This document shows positions 12,006 to 24,363 of a stretch of 64,000 nt of DNA, one piece after another. Origin of the DNA: Panax quinquefolius (taxonomy: Eukaryota; Streptophyta; Magnoliopsida; Apiales; Araliaceae). Position 1 is the stretch's first letter; every line of letters starts with the position of its first letter. The notes beneath the pieces are model-generated. The model saw only the letters and a program-made list of their open reading frames with translations, did not search any database and was not told where the DNA came from. The translations under genes and the position numbers were made by a program. The DNA lies in NCBI GenBank assembly GCA_020205615.1, contig CM035167.1:135856568-135920567 (forward strand), read 5' to 3'.

Positions 12006-14477
12006 CAAGTTGTGACGCTTTCCCAAAATTAGGTATCATTATTCAATGAAGTCATCGTAGTGCGAATTCAAATATTTGTCAATCGTGTCAATATGACAAA
12101 ACATAAAGCCGTGAGTTTGAATACAAATATTGTCTACTAGACAATATACAAACTCAAAATGAGTCTTCATTCAATTATTATCACACCATTTCACAGAATA
12201 GTGAGGACTCTTAATGCACCATATAGGACCATCACTCGCAGTTAAACTCGTAAAAAACCTATATTCTCATTTTCAAGAGAAACGGTGAAAGAAAGGTGAA
12301 ATTCAACTAGCCAAAGAAGAAGAAATATTATGGACTAAGATAATGCGAGAATAAATTATCATTAGCCTTAAACGATGTTAAAGCGACAATATAACAAACA
12401 TCAAGTTTAAGCTGCGGTAGAACAAATAATCCATTAAAAGAAGTCAAGTAGAGAATAAAATCTACTATCTTTTATGATTTAAAAGGTTTTTCATCACTTT
12501 TATAGTTGGGACTCGAATTTTAATAAATAATCCACATCATCGAATCACCCACGCACTACTACCAATGATATTCTTTAGTATCACGACCACAATTATCCAT
12601 GCACTACGCCAAGAATATTTGTGTATTCATTATTAATGGTCATGATCATGCCAACAACTCGTCCATCAATGCACTACTACGCCAATGAGGACTTTTACCA
12701 CATTATTTGTAACATTACGGTCATGATTACTGGCGAATAATCCTCAGTCATAATCATACCAAGTCCATCTACGCATCACATTTCTGTACGAGATGACTTT
12801 CAAAAAAATATAAACATGAGGATGATGACAATGATATAAGAATTCAATAAAACAAGTTCAAGAATTAATTTATCCAGAACTAATAATGTCCAAATTATCA
12901 AACGTGATCTTTGCTTTGTAGAGTAAAATTCAAGAATATTCGGGAGAATATTTTTATGAAAAGATCTTTGGATGAAGCGTGAAATATCGAGGATATTCCA
13001 CTAATTTCATGGAGTATAGAAGTCAAAATTTTAACCAACCGAGTATAATTAAGAATGAAATAACAAAAGAAATCACCATGCATCTTGTCTTGCGCCATGC
13101 GAGTTATTCCAATGAATACTAAATAACGGAACCAAGTCGAATTTAAATTCATGACCGGCAGGATGTTCCAACAGAATAATAAAGAATGGAATAACGGCGT
13201 AAATCACCGTGACGCATGTGGTACTTGCTGCATAAGGCAAGTTATTCCAACAAAATACTAATAAGGGCGGAATCGGTTAAAAACAGTAAAAGCGCACGAG
13301 ATAGGATATTCCAAATGAATAATAATAAAGGCGGAACCCAAGATCAGGCGTAAAAACGCATGTATGACATGATATTCCAAGCGAGAATAATAAAGGCGGA
13401 ATAATAGAAGAATGTCACCAAGTATAGGGTATTACGACGCATTATCTGAGTTATTCCAAGCAGAATAATGAAGAATGGAATAACATAAGTTCTCTTTATG
13501 AATAAAAAGAATAACACTTTACTGAAGACAACAAATAATATTCCATACCTTAAAAAGAAGAATCTTGGATATATGAGTAGTGAAGTAGTAGAATACTTTT
13601 TTTTTTCTCTCTATAGTTTATCTCTCAGAGTTTCAAAGTGAATTCATAAGAAATAATGAAGGAATGAGCTTCTATTTATAGAAAAATGTATTTGCATAAG
13701 TAACTAACTCATGAACGGTCAGGATTGATTTACTTTAATCGACGATCCATATTTAAAGCAAAATCTTTTAATTAAAATATAATATATTCTATTTATAATC
13801 TAATAAAACGAATAACTTTATAAAAGATTTTACTATGCAAAATACTATCTAGAATACTTATGCAAACACTATCATAATAAAATATAATATATTCTAATTA
13901 TTGTCTAACAAAAAAGCAGATAACTTTATAAAAGTATTTTGTTTTATATAAAAAAGATTTTACTACGCAAACACTACGCGTAATAGAATATAATATATTC
14001 TATTTATAGAATAACTTTATAAAAGTATTACTTTTTTACATAAAAAGATTTTCGTATTATTACATTAATAATACCAACAAAAGCGAGTGACTTATCACGT
14101 AAAGCATCGATAATTAATCTTAGTGTCTTCTTGTATGCAACATGCGTATTATTGTATTTTTAACAATTCGAGTGTTTCAACGAGTTAACAGTAAAACTTC
14201 CGCCGTTATTTTCATAAAGTATTTTATCGTTTTCTCAATCGAAGATAATAATTCCGTTGTAGGGTCCACCAATGATTGTCTTGGTTATACGAATATTCTC
14301 ATTAAAAGCGAATATTTCCCACACCAATCGAATATTATATAACAACTTACGTCTTTTGCAAAATTTATAAATATTACCCACAACTATAACCTTATATCAA
14401 TTTCACTCCATAATATTCAAAAATAATATTTATAGAAAATTCATCTTTATTTAAAAAAATTAGGGTTTTACACAAGT
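12006..14477 (-). mobile_element. Solo LTR, family A, with 5-bp target duplication
   Basis: The LTR (12011-14472, 2462 bp, minus strand) runs from TGTGACGC (complement of its 3' end) to TTTTACA (complement of its 5' end). CAAGT lies directly on both sides (12006-12010 and 14473-14477), a perfect duplication of the size made by Ty3/gypsy integrases. No internal domain remains, so it is a solo LTR left by LTR-LTR recombination. It has its TATA box at 13673-13680 and degenerate ~60-bp repeats at 13170-13470. Confidence 0.9.
13673..13680 (-). promoter_or_regulatory. LTR TATA box (family A)
   Basis: TATTTATA on the plus strand, i.e. TATAAATA on the LTR's own strand, at the same relative place as in the other A LTRs. 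Confidence 0.55.
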
Positions 14478-14770
14478 GATGAACTTCCTTTTCCTATTAA
14501 TTAATTAATTAATAATTTAAGTTTCATTAATTAATTTATAGGTGTCAATCTTTTTTTGGGACCCACCCCAGTTCTTCAAGTGGAACTTGATCAATTTGTT
14601 ATTCGAATAGCTTCATTAATTATACCCCCTACATCTGTCAAAAAACTAAAATAAAATGAGAGTGTTGTTTTTTTCTTTTGACTTCATGTAACAATATTAT
14701 ATTTTGACAAAATTATTTTAAAGAAAAAATTAAATATATAATTTAATTTTTTAAATTAAACGATAGTATA
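14478..14770. other. Intervening non-repeat DNA
   Basis: AT-rich, with TTAATTAATTAATTAATAAT near 14497. Nothing else recognised. Confidence 0.4.
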
Positions 14771-17145
14771 TGTGAAACCCCAGATTTTATGAATAAAGAA
14801 TTAATTTTTTCGAAATAAATTTTTTTATATTATGGTGTGAATTTGAGATAATGTTATAGTTATTGGTAATATTTATAAATTTTGCAAAGTATGCAAGTTG
14901 TCATATTATATTCGATTGGTGGGAGAATATTTATTTAAAGCAGGAAATATTCAGACGACCAAGACAATCATTAGTGGACCCCCATTAATGGAATTATCAG
15001 CCGGATCGAGAAAACGATAAAAATATTTTATTGAAAATAACGGCGGAAGTTTTACCGATTGATATTGTTGAACTACTCGGTAGTAAAAAATACAAAGATG
15101 TCGCATTATTGCGTAAGAGTACGCTGTATTGATTATTGATATTTATGTGAGAAGTCACCGGTTTTATTCAATTATTGTTACAATAGTTGTTGATAGTATC
15201 TCACATTATTTGTTTCAATTATTGTTGATTTAGAAGTTTTGTTTTATTCAGTATTATTAACGTAATAAAATAGAAACATCTTTTATATAAAAGCGAATAC
15301 TTTATTAAAGTTATTACATAAATAGAATATATTATATTCTATTACGCATAGTGTTTTGCATAGTAAAATCTTTTTATATAAAACAAAATACTTTATTAAA
15401 GTTATTCTATAAATAGAATATATTATATTTTATTATGCATAGTGTTTGTATAGTCTTGCAGATAAGTATTTGCGATTCTATTTTCCTATAAATCAATCTG
15501 GACTGTTCATGGATTAGAATTACTATGCATTCTATTTTCCTATAAATAGAAGCTCATTCCTTCATTATTTTCTTTGAATTCACCGAACTCTGAGAGAGAA
15601 ACTATAGAGATAAAAGAAAAGTTTTCTCGCTACTTCACTACTCTTATATCAAGTATTATTTTACGGTAAGGGATATTATTCTTTTGTATTCAAGAAGAGA
15701 ACTTCTGTTATTCCATTTTTTTATTGTTCTGTTAGAATAACCTGTATACGCGGGCTACCCTATACTTGGTGACATTCTTCTATTATTCTCGTTTTATTAT
15801 TCGCTTGAATATCCTGCTCATGCTTATATCTGGGACTGGTTCCATTTTTTATTATTCCGTCTTTATTATTCTCGTTGGAATATCCTACCTATGCTCTGTG
15901 GGACTGGTTCCATCATTTATTATTCCGCATTTATTATTCTCGTTGGAACATCACGCTTGTGAATTTCACGACGACGGTTCCGTTATTATTATTACATTGA
16001 ATAACCGTTCTATGCTGAAGTACCGCATGCATGGTGATATCTTTTGTTATTCTATTCGGTATTATACTCATTTGATTAAATTTTGACTTCTATTCTCCAT
16101 GAAATTAGTGGAATATCCTTGATATTTGCGCTTCATCCAGTATTTTTAATGGAAATATTCTTCTGAGCATTCTTGAATTTTATTCTACAAAGAAGTATCA
16201 TGTTGACAATTTGGACGTTATTGATTCCTGGACAAATTAATTCTTGAACTTGTTTAATTGAATTCTTATATCATTGTCATCATCCTCATGTTTATGTTAT
16301 GTTGAAAGTCATCTGTGGCCTAAAGTGCATAGATGGACTTGGTATGATTATGACCAAGGATTATTTAAGATAATCATGACCGTAATGTTACAAATGATGT
16401 AAAATTAAAAGTCCTCATTGGTCTTTAGGGTATGATTATGGATTATGGATGGATTCTCTTGACAAGGGAGCAAAGATGAATTATTTTATGGCATGATCGG
16501 GACCGTTGATGAAAACACGATTATCTTTGGATGTAGGTGCATGGATAATTCGTGGTCGTGATACTAAAGAATATCCTTGGCTTGTAGTGCGAGGATGATT
16601 TAATGATGTGGATTATTTATCGAAATTGAGTCTCGGCGATAAAAGTGATGAAAACTTTTAAATCATAAAAGATAGTATATTATATTCTCTACTTGACTCT
16701 TTTAATGGATCATTTGTTCGCTCTGATTAAACTTGATGTCTATTGTATTTTATCGGTTTAACATTGTTTGGAAGCTAATGATAATTTATTACGAATTATC
16801 TTAGTCATAATATTTCTTCTTCGGGCTAGTTAAGCTCACCCTTTCTTCACCGTTTCTTGTGAAATGAGAATATAGCCGGGACGAGTCGGGAGCGGAGTGA
16901 TGGTCCAGAGGATAAGATTAGTAGTCCTCACTATTCGTGAAATAGTGTGATAATAATTGTAATGAGGACTCCTTTTGAGTTTGTATAATCTCTAGTAGAT
17001 AATATTTGTATTCAAACTCATGCGGTTTATGTTTTATCGTATTGTACCATTTGATAAATTGGTATTAGTAAGTTGTATTTGAATTACATCATATGTATCT
17101 GGCACCCAAGATGGGTGATGTATACCTAATTTTGTGGGCGTCATA
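14771..17145 (+). mobile_element. 5' LTR, family A
   Basis: Starts TGTGAAACCCC and ends GGGCGTCATA, directly followed by a primer-binding site and gag, so it is a 5' LTR. TATA box at 15541-15548, then about 1.6 kb of transcribed leader. It contains degenerate tandem repeats (15780-16010) with TTATTATTC(C/T)CG... and GGAATATCC units. Its terminal CA has become TA. The 3' end of this element is missing. Confidence 0.85.
15541..15548 (+). promoter_or_regulatory. LTR TATA box (family A)
   Basis: TATAAATA after TTTTCC; followed by AGAAGCTCATTCCTTC as in the LTR at 21722. Confidence 0.6.
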
Positions 17146-17146
17146 G

Positions 17147-17160
17147 TTGGTATCAAAGCT
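17147..17160 (+). other. Primer-binding site (initiator Met-tRNA type)
   Basis: TTGGTATCAAAGCT one base after the LTR end resembles TGGTATCAGAGC, the complement of the 3' end of plant initiator tRNA-Met used by many plant LTR elements. It would prime minus-strand DNA synthesis. Confidence 0.75.
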
Positions 17161-17329
17161 TTAGGATATGATCCCTGGCTAAGATGTGAGACAAGAACTA
17201 GGAGGGGAGAGGGGAATTCCTTCGCTTAGTATGACCTACCTAAGTTTATTTGGTATTTAATTGGTTCACAAAGTATAGGGATAATATGTGATATATTAAT
17301 TAACCCTTGTTTTGTGGCAGTGTTTGAAA

Positions 17330-18025
17330 ATGGCATCCGAGAATGTTGAGATTATCAATGGAGCACAGGAGACCGTTGAGTCTCCACAGATCAATAATCA
17401 GGATAATGTGCAACCAGAGGACAATACTCCTCATGAAAATAATAACACCGATGAAATGGTGAATAATGGGATGGTCAGAGGCTTTATGCAATTCATGCAA
17501 CAACAGGCGAAGGCAGCTCCTGTCCAAAATGAAGGTAGAAATACTGATAACTCTCGGACGGTCATCGCTAAGCAGTTTAAGGAGCGATTCATGCAACAAC
17601 GGGCGAAGGCAGCTCCTGCCCATAATGCAGGTGGAAACAATGGTAACCCACGATTGGTCACCGCTAAGCAGTTCAAGGAGCTGGGACCACCGGAGTTTTT
17701 GGGAAAGCCAGAACCACTTAAAGCGGAGACATGGATAAAGCAGATTACCAAGATATTTGATGTCTTGGAATGCTCAGAGGAGCAAAAGGTTCCATTCGCC
17801 ACCTTTATGTTGCGTGAAGAAGGAGATCATTGGTGGGAATCTGTAAAAAGTACCCAGCCTGACGCACTTAAGATGTTTTGGGAGAAGTTCCAAGAATTAT
17901 TCAACGACAAGTACTTTCCTGAAAGTATTCGTCACATGAAAGAGGTAGAATTCATCAAGCTGGAGCAAAACAATATGACCGTGTTGCAGTACGAGGCTAA
18001 GTTTGCTGAGTTATCCCGGTGTTGA
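17330..18025 (+). CDS. Ty3/gypsy gag, C-terminally truncated
   Basis: The reading frame of 231 residues starts at the ATG after the conserved leader end AACCCTTGTTTTGTGGCAG and opens MASENVEI. It has the retrotransposon gag (capsid) core: LGPPEFLGKPEPLKAETWI, WWESVKST, then FNDKYFPESIRHMKEVEFI and LQYEAKFAELSR. The protein would form virus-like particles and package element RNA. Compared with the second copy at 24364 it is cut after FAELSR, so the rest of capsid and the zinc knuckles are lost; the following DNA is unrelated. It contains a 96-bp (32-residue) in-frame tandem duplication, units starting at 17492 and 17588, that the other copy lacks. Confidence 0.85.
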   Translation: MASENVEIINGAQETVESPQINNQDNVQPEDNTPHENNNTDEMVNNGMVRGFMQFMQQQAKAAPVQNEGRNTDNSRTVIAKQFKERFMQQRAKAAPAHNAGGNNGNPRLVTAKQFKELGPPEFLGKPEPLKAETWIKQITKIFDVLECSEEQKVPFATFMLREEGDHWWESVKSTQPDALKMFWEKFQELFNDKYFPESIRHMKEVEFIKLEQNNMTVLQYEAKFAELSRC

Positions 18026-18035
18026 GATCTGATCT

Positions 18036-18366
18036 GTGACGGTGGCTTTAAAGATTTTGATTAGAAACTATGAATTTTCCGATCGAATTCCGACGACTTC
18101 GATCTATTTTCTTCAGATGATATAGGATTTGGATGACGAAGAGTTTTGGCTCCCTAGTTTCTTTCTGAAGATGACTTATTCACGAACTTAAATAAAAAGA
18201 GTGATAATAATAACACTCGGAGTAATAATGGAGGTGGAAAATTTTTTGGGGAAAACAATTGCGGCTACGAGTTTCCAAATGGATTTGGGTCGTACGACCC
18301 TAACTCGGTGGGCTTGGTTCTAATTTTGGCCTTTGTTTGTACAATCATGGAGCATGTGGAAGTGAA
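18036..18366 (+). pseudogene. Decayed host-like gene fragment
   Basis: Between the cut gag and the B LTR lies DNA unrelated to the LTR elements. In two frames joined by apparent indels it reads SDDFDLFSSDDIGF, DDEEFWLP, LSEDDLFTNLNKKSDNNNTR and NGFGSYDPNSVG, ending in a stop at about 18366. Composition and residue use look like a real plant protein. The EFWLP...FL..DD pattern recalls the start of an uncharacterised plant-specific protein family, but that is from memory and unsure. In-frame stops and frame changes mean it is not functional as it stands. Its 3' side is cut by the B LTR whose other end is at 56682. Confidence 0.4.
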
Positions 18367-18750
18367 GGCTTAGTTCATTGATCCTATTTTTTTCTCTTCA
18401 TCTTCCCCTAATCTATATTTTCTATTTACTGAATCTATGAGTCTTGACTGATTGGTAGACTGTTGTGATTGTTGTAACGCCCCCAAAATAGGTCCAATCC
18501 AACCAACCTATTCTGAGTCGCCAAAAACATGGTACAGAAAATAACTACAACTTTATTACTACAATTATCGTGCAAAATACAACAACACATATGTTGTGAG
18601 TTTTGATACAAATATATACCAAGCTCGTGACTCATGTCCCAACCTTGGATAATACGTCACAATGGCACTTATATAAAGGTGCAAATAAAAGCTGTTTTAG
18701 AAATCGAGAATCTTTGGAAAGTGCTCAAGAAAACCTTCGTACATGGGAGG

Positions 18751-19020
18751 CTATGCGTCTAGGTTATGATAGATATCATATGTCCACAGAATTATCCTCG
18801 GTTGACCCAATAGACCCCAAAGAAAAATGAAAAGATTACTATCATATTTTTTCCAATGGTGAGTCTTCTCTTGACATATAATTATATCCGTTGTCTCCAA
18901 GTGAAAATTATATTTCAAATATAATCCAAGATCATATAGGTAGTGCTCGTAGATATACTCAGCAAGTGGATGTACACAACCATGTCTTATGATAACACGA
19001 GATTGTATGTCATTAGACAT
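18751..19020 (-). CDS. LTR-resident short ORF, 89 residues
   Basis: Unrecognised protein. From the ATG at 19020 it reads MSNDIQSRVIIRHGC..., with EYIYEHYLY, ICQEKTHHW and FLWGLLGQPR blocks that recur in B LTRs at 30088-30315, 34267-34512 and 55107-55457. It lies in the transcribed leader part of the LTR, downstream of the TATA box. Recurrence may only reflect LTR copying; coding is unproven. Confidence 0.35.
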   Translation of the reverse strand: MSNDIQSRVIIRHGCVHPLAEYIYEHYLYDLGLYLKYNFHLETTDIIICQEKTHHWKKYDSNLFIFLWGLLGQPRIILWTYDIYHNLDA

Positions 19021-19639
19021 CTTGTATGATAGTGGAAAAAACACCCTTCCAACGTTGGGTTCGCTTCACCCTATTTGATTCACCAAATATAACTACTAAA
19101 TGATGTATAGAATACAACACACTTTTTTATACTGTTTAGGGAGAACCTCCACAGTTAGAGACCACCGTTCTATTCTCCTGTTACCCTCGCTCGACCCAGC
19201 TACACTTTAATTATCTGAAAGGAATTGTGAAGCAAAAGAGTGAGCACAACTAGCTCAGTAAAGAATATCATGACTAAAGATAAATAAATTATCAATAGCC
19301 TTCATCAGTAATAAATCAGAGATTTAGAATATATGGTAGATGATAAAACTTTTTAACCATAGTTGCAGCGGAACGAGCAATCCATTAGAAGAGTCAAATA
19401 GACCATAATGTCTATTATCTTCTTTATGTTAAAAGTCCTCCAACAATGTTTTATCCCTGTAACATCAATCAACAGTTCATGTCCACAATCATATGAATAA
19501 CTCATAATCATATTTGTGGTTCCAAATTCCTTTTCTCACCCAGAACGAAGATAATTTTCATCACATGTCTTTACCTGAAACATCAATGATCATGGTTATA
19601 CCAAATCACAGTTCATGTTCATAATCATACTAATAAATC

Positions 19640-19830
19640 CATCTTGCACACTACTGGCCAAAGATATTCATTAACATGTCATCTTTGCACCACGGCCAAA
19701 GATATTCAACAAATAGATCATCTTTGCGCCACGGCCAAAGATATTCACCAATAATTCATCTTTGCTGCATCTGCCAAAGATATTCAACAAGTCATCTTTG
19801 CACTACGGCCCAAAGATATTCATATCTCAA
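19640..19830. repeat. Hairpin minisatellite in B LTR (about 5 units)
   Basis: Units of about 38-40 bp with CATCTTTGC...GGCCAAAGATATTCA. Each contains ATCTTTG and CAAAGAT, which can pair as a 7-bp stem. Confidence 0.8.
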
Positions 19831-21070
19831 AGAAATATATAATCTTTTTAGAATTTATATAAACAATAATTATAACCATGTTGATCAATTCACCTTTGCA
19901 CTTAAGCTAAAGATAATCGTTTATAAATCCAATGGTCATGATCATACATTAACAATTCATATTTGCACCATCGCCAAAGAGAACCCATAGTCACGATCAT
20001 ACCAATAATCTACCCATCTTTACACTTAAGTCAAATAGAAATATCATCACTTAGAATTATAAAATGTTATATATGATAATAAAAACAATATGATCAAACA
20101 ATCGCATTTAATTTCAAGAATAAGATTCATAAATCAATGATTTCATAACACCTTAATCCAAATGTTATAAATCACTTAATAATCTCATAATCTAATATTA
20201 TTAATATTACCACAATATCTTAATCATTTCTTAAACTTATAAATAGTTTATTTTAATTGTTTATACTTTACTAATTAATGCATTTAATCATTCTAAAATG
20301 CTAAACTCATAAGATTTTATCACCAATAACCAAAACCCTCATCAAAATCAGATATACCTTATATAGGATTCTTAAGCCATAAAATCCTATTTTCTAAATT
20401 TCTTACTTCACATAACATATTTAATTCATTTACTCATAACTAGACCATTTTCATGAAAAATATCAAATCAGTTCCAAAAATATTTCTTTTCTGGGATTTA
20501 GCATAATATAATCCCATATTGAACATATATTTTTTTCAGAATTTTTAAAATTCATTTACTATTTTTCATATGGCCAAAACTGCCGAATATTTAGACATTT
20601 ATCATAAATTGTTCTTTTGTCCTAAAATTCTGAAATTTATACGGTATACTTCTGTTATATACATGTACTCCCAATAAAACTTTCATCAATTTTGGAGTTA
20701 ACCACAAGGAGTTATAAGCATTTACTTTTAAAATAGTCTTTTCTCATAAAATCCATAACTCTTAATCTATATATCCAAAAATCGCCATTTTTGGACACAA
20801 TCAACAAAACTCATCAAATTATCATTTTAATTTTTTTCAAAATCTTTGAAGGTTCGCAAAAATTTTGAAATTGAAAAACATAATAACCCTTAAAATTCCT
20901 TACTATCCCTTACCTCAAAAGAGCAGTACTGGAATGTCGGATATAATGCTGAACGAACTTCCACCGTATAGCAACACTCAGATATCTAAATACTCACAAA
21001 ATACGCTCGATAATATAGAGAGAGAAAACTACAGTTTCTGGTGTGATTTTCAATTCTAACCTAAGCACCC

Positions 21071-21078
21071 TATTTATA
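21071..21078 (-). promoter_or_regulatory. LTR TATA box (family B)
   Basis: TATTTATA on the plus strand, next to the conserved CTAAGCACCC / TAGGAAA context. Confidence 0.6.
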
Positions 21079-21716
21079 GGAAATTGCTTAGAACACCAAA
21101 GCAGAAAATTTAATAAAATATTAATATATTTATATTATTTTCTTACGCACACCTTGCCATCTGAATTCAGCCACAAACACATGCAAGCGGGTCTCACAAA
21201 CACAACAAACATATTTTTCTTTTAAAAAATATTTAAAACTTCAAAAATCAATTATTCCAGAACTTCAATAATTCATAATAAATAGCCCATTTATCAGAAA
21301 AATTCAAATTTTATGTCCATTCTATAACTTTAATTCTCTATAACTTTGCAGAAGAAAGTTTTTCCAAATTCCAAACAGAAATTGACCGAAATCCACAAAC
21401 GGACGATTTTACAAGCTATAATCAAATTTCAGTAAAAATTTGTGTCCAACAACACACAAAACATGTGTTAAATATTTAATGTAACAAAAATACTATTCCT
21501 CCTCATTTATTCATATATCACACATTTATTGTAAAAATATCACCATTATTATATTATTAAAATATAATAATATATTTAAGATAAAATATCAACTTTCAAC
21601 AATTATCACATTAAAAATTTTCTCCATCTATATGCACATAAAATGAATATTTTCTTTATCATATAAATTAATAATTAATTATTCACAAATAATATTACAG
21701 AATCACAATATTGACA

Positions 21717-24182
21717 ACCAGTGTAAGACCCCAACTTTTGTGAATAAAGATGAATTTTCTATAAATATCATTTTTGAATATTATGGAATGAATTTGATAT
21801 AATGTTATAGTTGTGAATAATATTTATAAATTTTGCAAAGTACGCAAGTTGTTATATAATATTCGATTGGTCGGGGAATATTCGTTTTAAACAGGGAATA
21901 TTCGTGCAACGGCACAATCATTGGTGGACCCCACAATGGAATTATTATCGGATTGAGAAAACGACAAAAATATTTTATGAAAATAACGACGAAAGTTTTA
22001 CCGTTAATACTGTTGAACTACTCGGTATTAAAAAAGTACAAGAATGTCTGGCATTGGAGTGCATAGTAGTACACTCGGTATTGATTATTGATGCTTACGT
22101 GATAAGTCACTCGCTTTTGTTGGTATTATTAATCTAATAATCTGAAAAATTTTATATAAAAATGCAGAATACTTTTATAAAGTTATTCTATAAATAGAAT
22201 ATATTATATTCTATTACGCATAGTGTCGCATGATGATTCACATAGTGTTTTGCATAGTAAAATCTTTTTTATATAAAATGTAATACTTTTATAAAGTTAT
22301 ACATTTTATTAGACACTAATTAGAATATATTATATTTTATTATGCATAGTGTTTGCATAGTGCATGCATAAAGTTTGCATAGTAAAATCTTTTATAAAGT
22401 TATTCGTTTTATCGATTATAAATAAAATATATTATATTTTATTTAAAAGATTTTGCTTTTAAATATGGACCGTCGATTAAAGTAAATCAACTGGACCGTT
22501 CATGAGTTAGTTATTATGCAATCCATTTTCTATAAATAAGCTCATTCCTTCATTATTTCTTACGAATTCAATTGAAACTCTACAGAGATAAACTATAGAG
22601 AAAGAAAAAAGTATTCTCGCTACTTCACTACTCATATATCCAAGACTCTTCTTCTTAAGGTAGGAATATTATTTGTTGTACTCGTAGGGAGTATTATTTC
22701 TTTTGTATTCATGAAGAGAACTTCTGTTATTCAATTCTTTATTATTCTGCTGGAATAACCAGTATACGCGGATTACCCTATACTTGGTGACATTCTTCTA
22801 TTATTCCGTCTTTATTATTATTCATTGTTGAACATCCTTTTCATGCGTTTTTACGTTTTGATTCGGTTCCGCCTTTTTATTATTATTCGTTGGAATATCC
22901 GTCATGCATGCTTTTTACGCCGGACCTGGTTCCGTTATTTAGTATTTTGTTGGAATAACCTATCTATATGAGTACCGCATGCATGGTGATTTATGTTGTT
23001 ATTCCATTCTTTATTATTCTGTTAGAACATCCCGCCGGTATTTAATTTGGCCTTACACGTTCCGTTATTTATTTTTCATGTTGAATAACTTGCCTATGCA
23101 TAAGCACCGCATGCATGGTGATTTCTTTTGTTATTCCATTCTTTATTATACTCAGTTGATTAAAGTTTTGACTTCTATACTCCATGAAATTAGTGGAATA
23201 TTCTTGATATTTGCGCTTTATCCAGTATCTTTTCATGGAAATATTCTTCTGGGCATTCTTGAATTTTACTCTACAAAGAAGTATCATGTTGACAATTTGG
23301 ACGTTATTAGTTCTTGAATAAATTAATTCTTGAACTTGTTTTATTGAATTCTTATATCATTGTCATCATCCTCATGTTTATATTTTTTGAAAGTTATCGT
23401 ATTCACTGTAGTGCATAGATGGACTTGGTATGATTATGATTAGGATTATTCTTGTAATCATGACCATAATGTTACAAATGATGTGGTAAAAGGCCTCATT
23501 GGCCCATAGTGCATTGATGGATGATTGTTGGCATGATCATGGCCATTAATGAATACACAAATATTCTTGTCCCAAAGTGCATGGATAATTGTGGTCGCGT
23601 GATACTAAAGAATATCATTGGTCAGTAATACAGGGGTGATTCGATGATGTGGATTATTTATTGTCGAGTCCCAATGATAAAAGTGATGAAAAACCTTTTA
23701 AATCATAAAAGATAGTAGATTTTATTCTCTACTTGACTCTTCTAATGAATTGCTTGTTTTCCGATTTGCAGTTAAACTTGATGTTTGTTATATTGTATCG
23801 TTTTTAACAACATTTTAAGGCTAATGATAATTTATTCGCATTATCTTAGTCATAATATTTTCATTGGGCTAGTTGAGCTCACCCTTTCTTTAACTCGTTC
23901 TCTTTGAAATGAGAATATATGGGACGAGTCGGGAAGCGAGTGATGGTCCTAGATGGTGCATTAGTAGTCCTCACTATTCTGTGAAATAGTGTGATAATAA
24001 TTATAACGAGGACTCCTTTTGAGTTTGTATACTCTCTAGTAGACAATATTTGTAATCAAACTCACGATTTATGTTTTATCGTATTGTACCATATAAACAG
24101 ATTATTAAGTTATATTTGAATTCTGTACCATGTATCTGGAGACTCAAGATGGGTGATGTATACCTAATTTTGGGGCGTCACA
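21717..24182 (+). mobile_element. 5' LTR of nested family A element
   Basis: LTR 21722-24182 (2461 bp) runs TGTAAGACCCC...GGGGCGTCACA and is followed by a primer-binding site and gag. Target duplication ACCAG is at 21717-21721 and 55987-55991, so the element spans 21722-55986 including later insertions. GAATATTC palindromes at 21876-21883 and 21896-21903; TATA box at 22531-22538. Confidence 0.92.
22531..22538 (+). promoter_or_regulatory. LTR TATA box (family A)
   Basis: TATAAATA followed by AGCTCATTCCTTC; leaves about 1.65 kb of R-U5 before the primer-binding site. Confidence 0.6.
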
Positions 24183-24183
24183 G

Positions 24184-24196
24184 TTGGTATCAAAGC
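24184..24196 (+). other. Primer-binding site (initiator Met-tRNA type)
   Basis: TTGGTATCAAAGC directly after the LTR end, identical to the first 13 bases of the site at 17147. Confidence 0.8.
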
Positions 24197-24363
24197 TTAG
24201 GGATATGATCCCTGGCTAAGATGTGAGACTAGAACTAGGAGGGGAGAGACGAGGAATTTCTTCGCTAGTATGACCTACCTAAGTTTATTTGGTATTTAAT
24301 TGGTTGGTCAGAGTATAAGGATAATATGTTATATGTTAATTAACCCTTGTTTTGTGGCAGTAT

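Larger units (their letters stand above)
18468..21721 (-). mobile_element. Family B LTR (minus), left part of a split solo LTR
   Basis: LTR 18473-21721 begins TGTAACGCCCCC (complement of its 3' end) and is interrupted at 21721 by the A element; it resumes at 55987-56682. The outer borders carry ATTGT at 18468-18472 and 56683-56687, so both halves are one insertion of about 3.94 kb. No internal domain is joined to it, so it is a solo LTR. It contains the short ORF at 18751-19020, five hairpin minisatellite units (19640-19830) and a TATA box at 21071-21078. Confidence 0.88.

Noticed and set aside
17300..17802. Minus-strand open frames across gag
   Set aside because: Antisense shadows of a recognisable gag on the plus strand.
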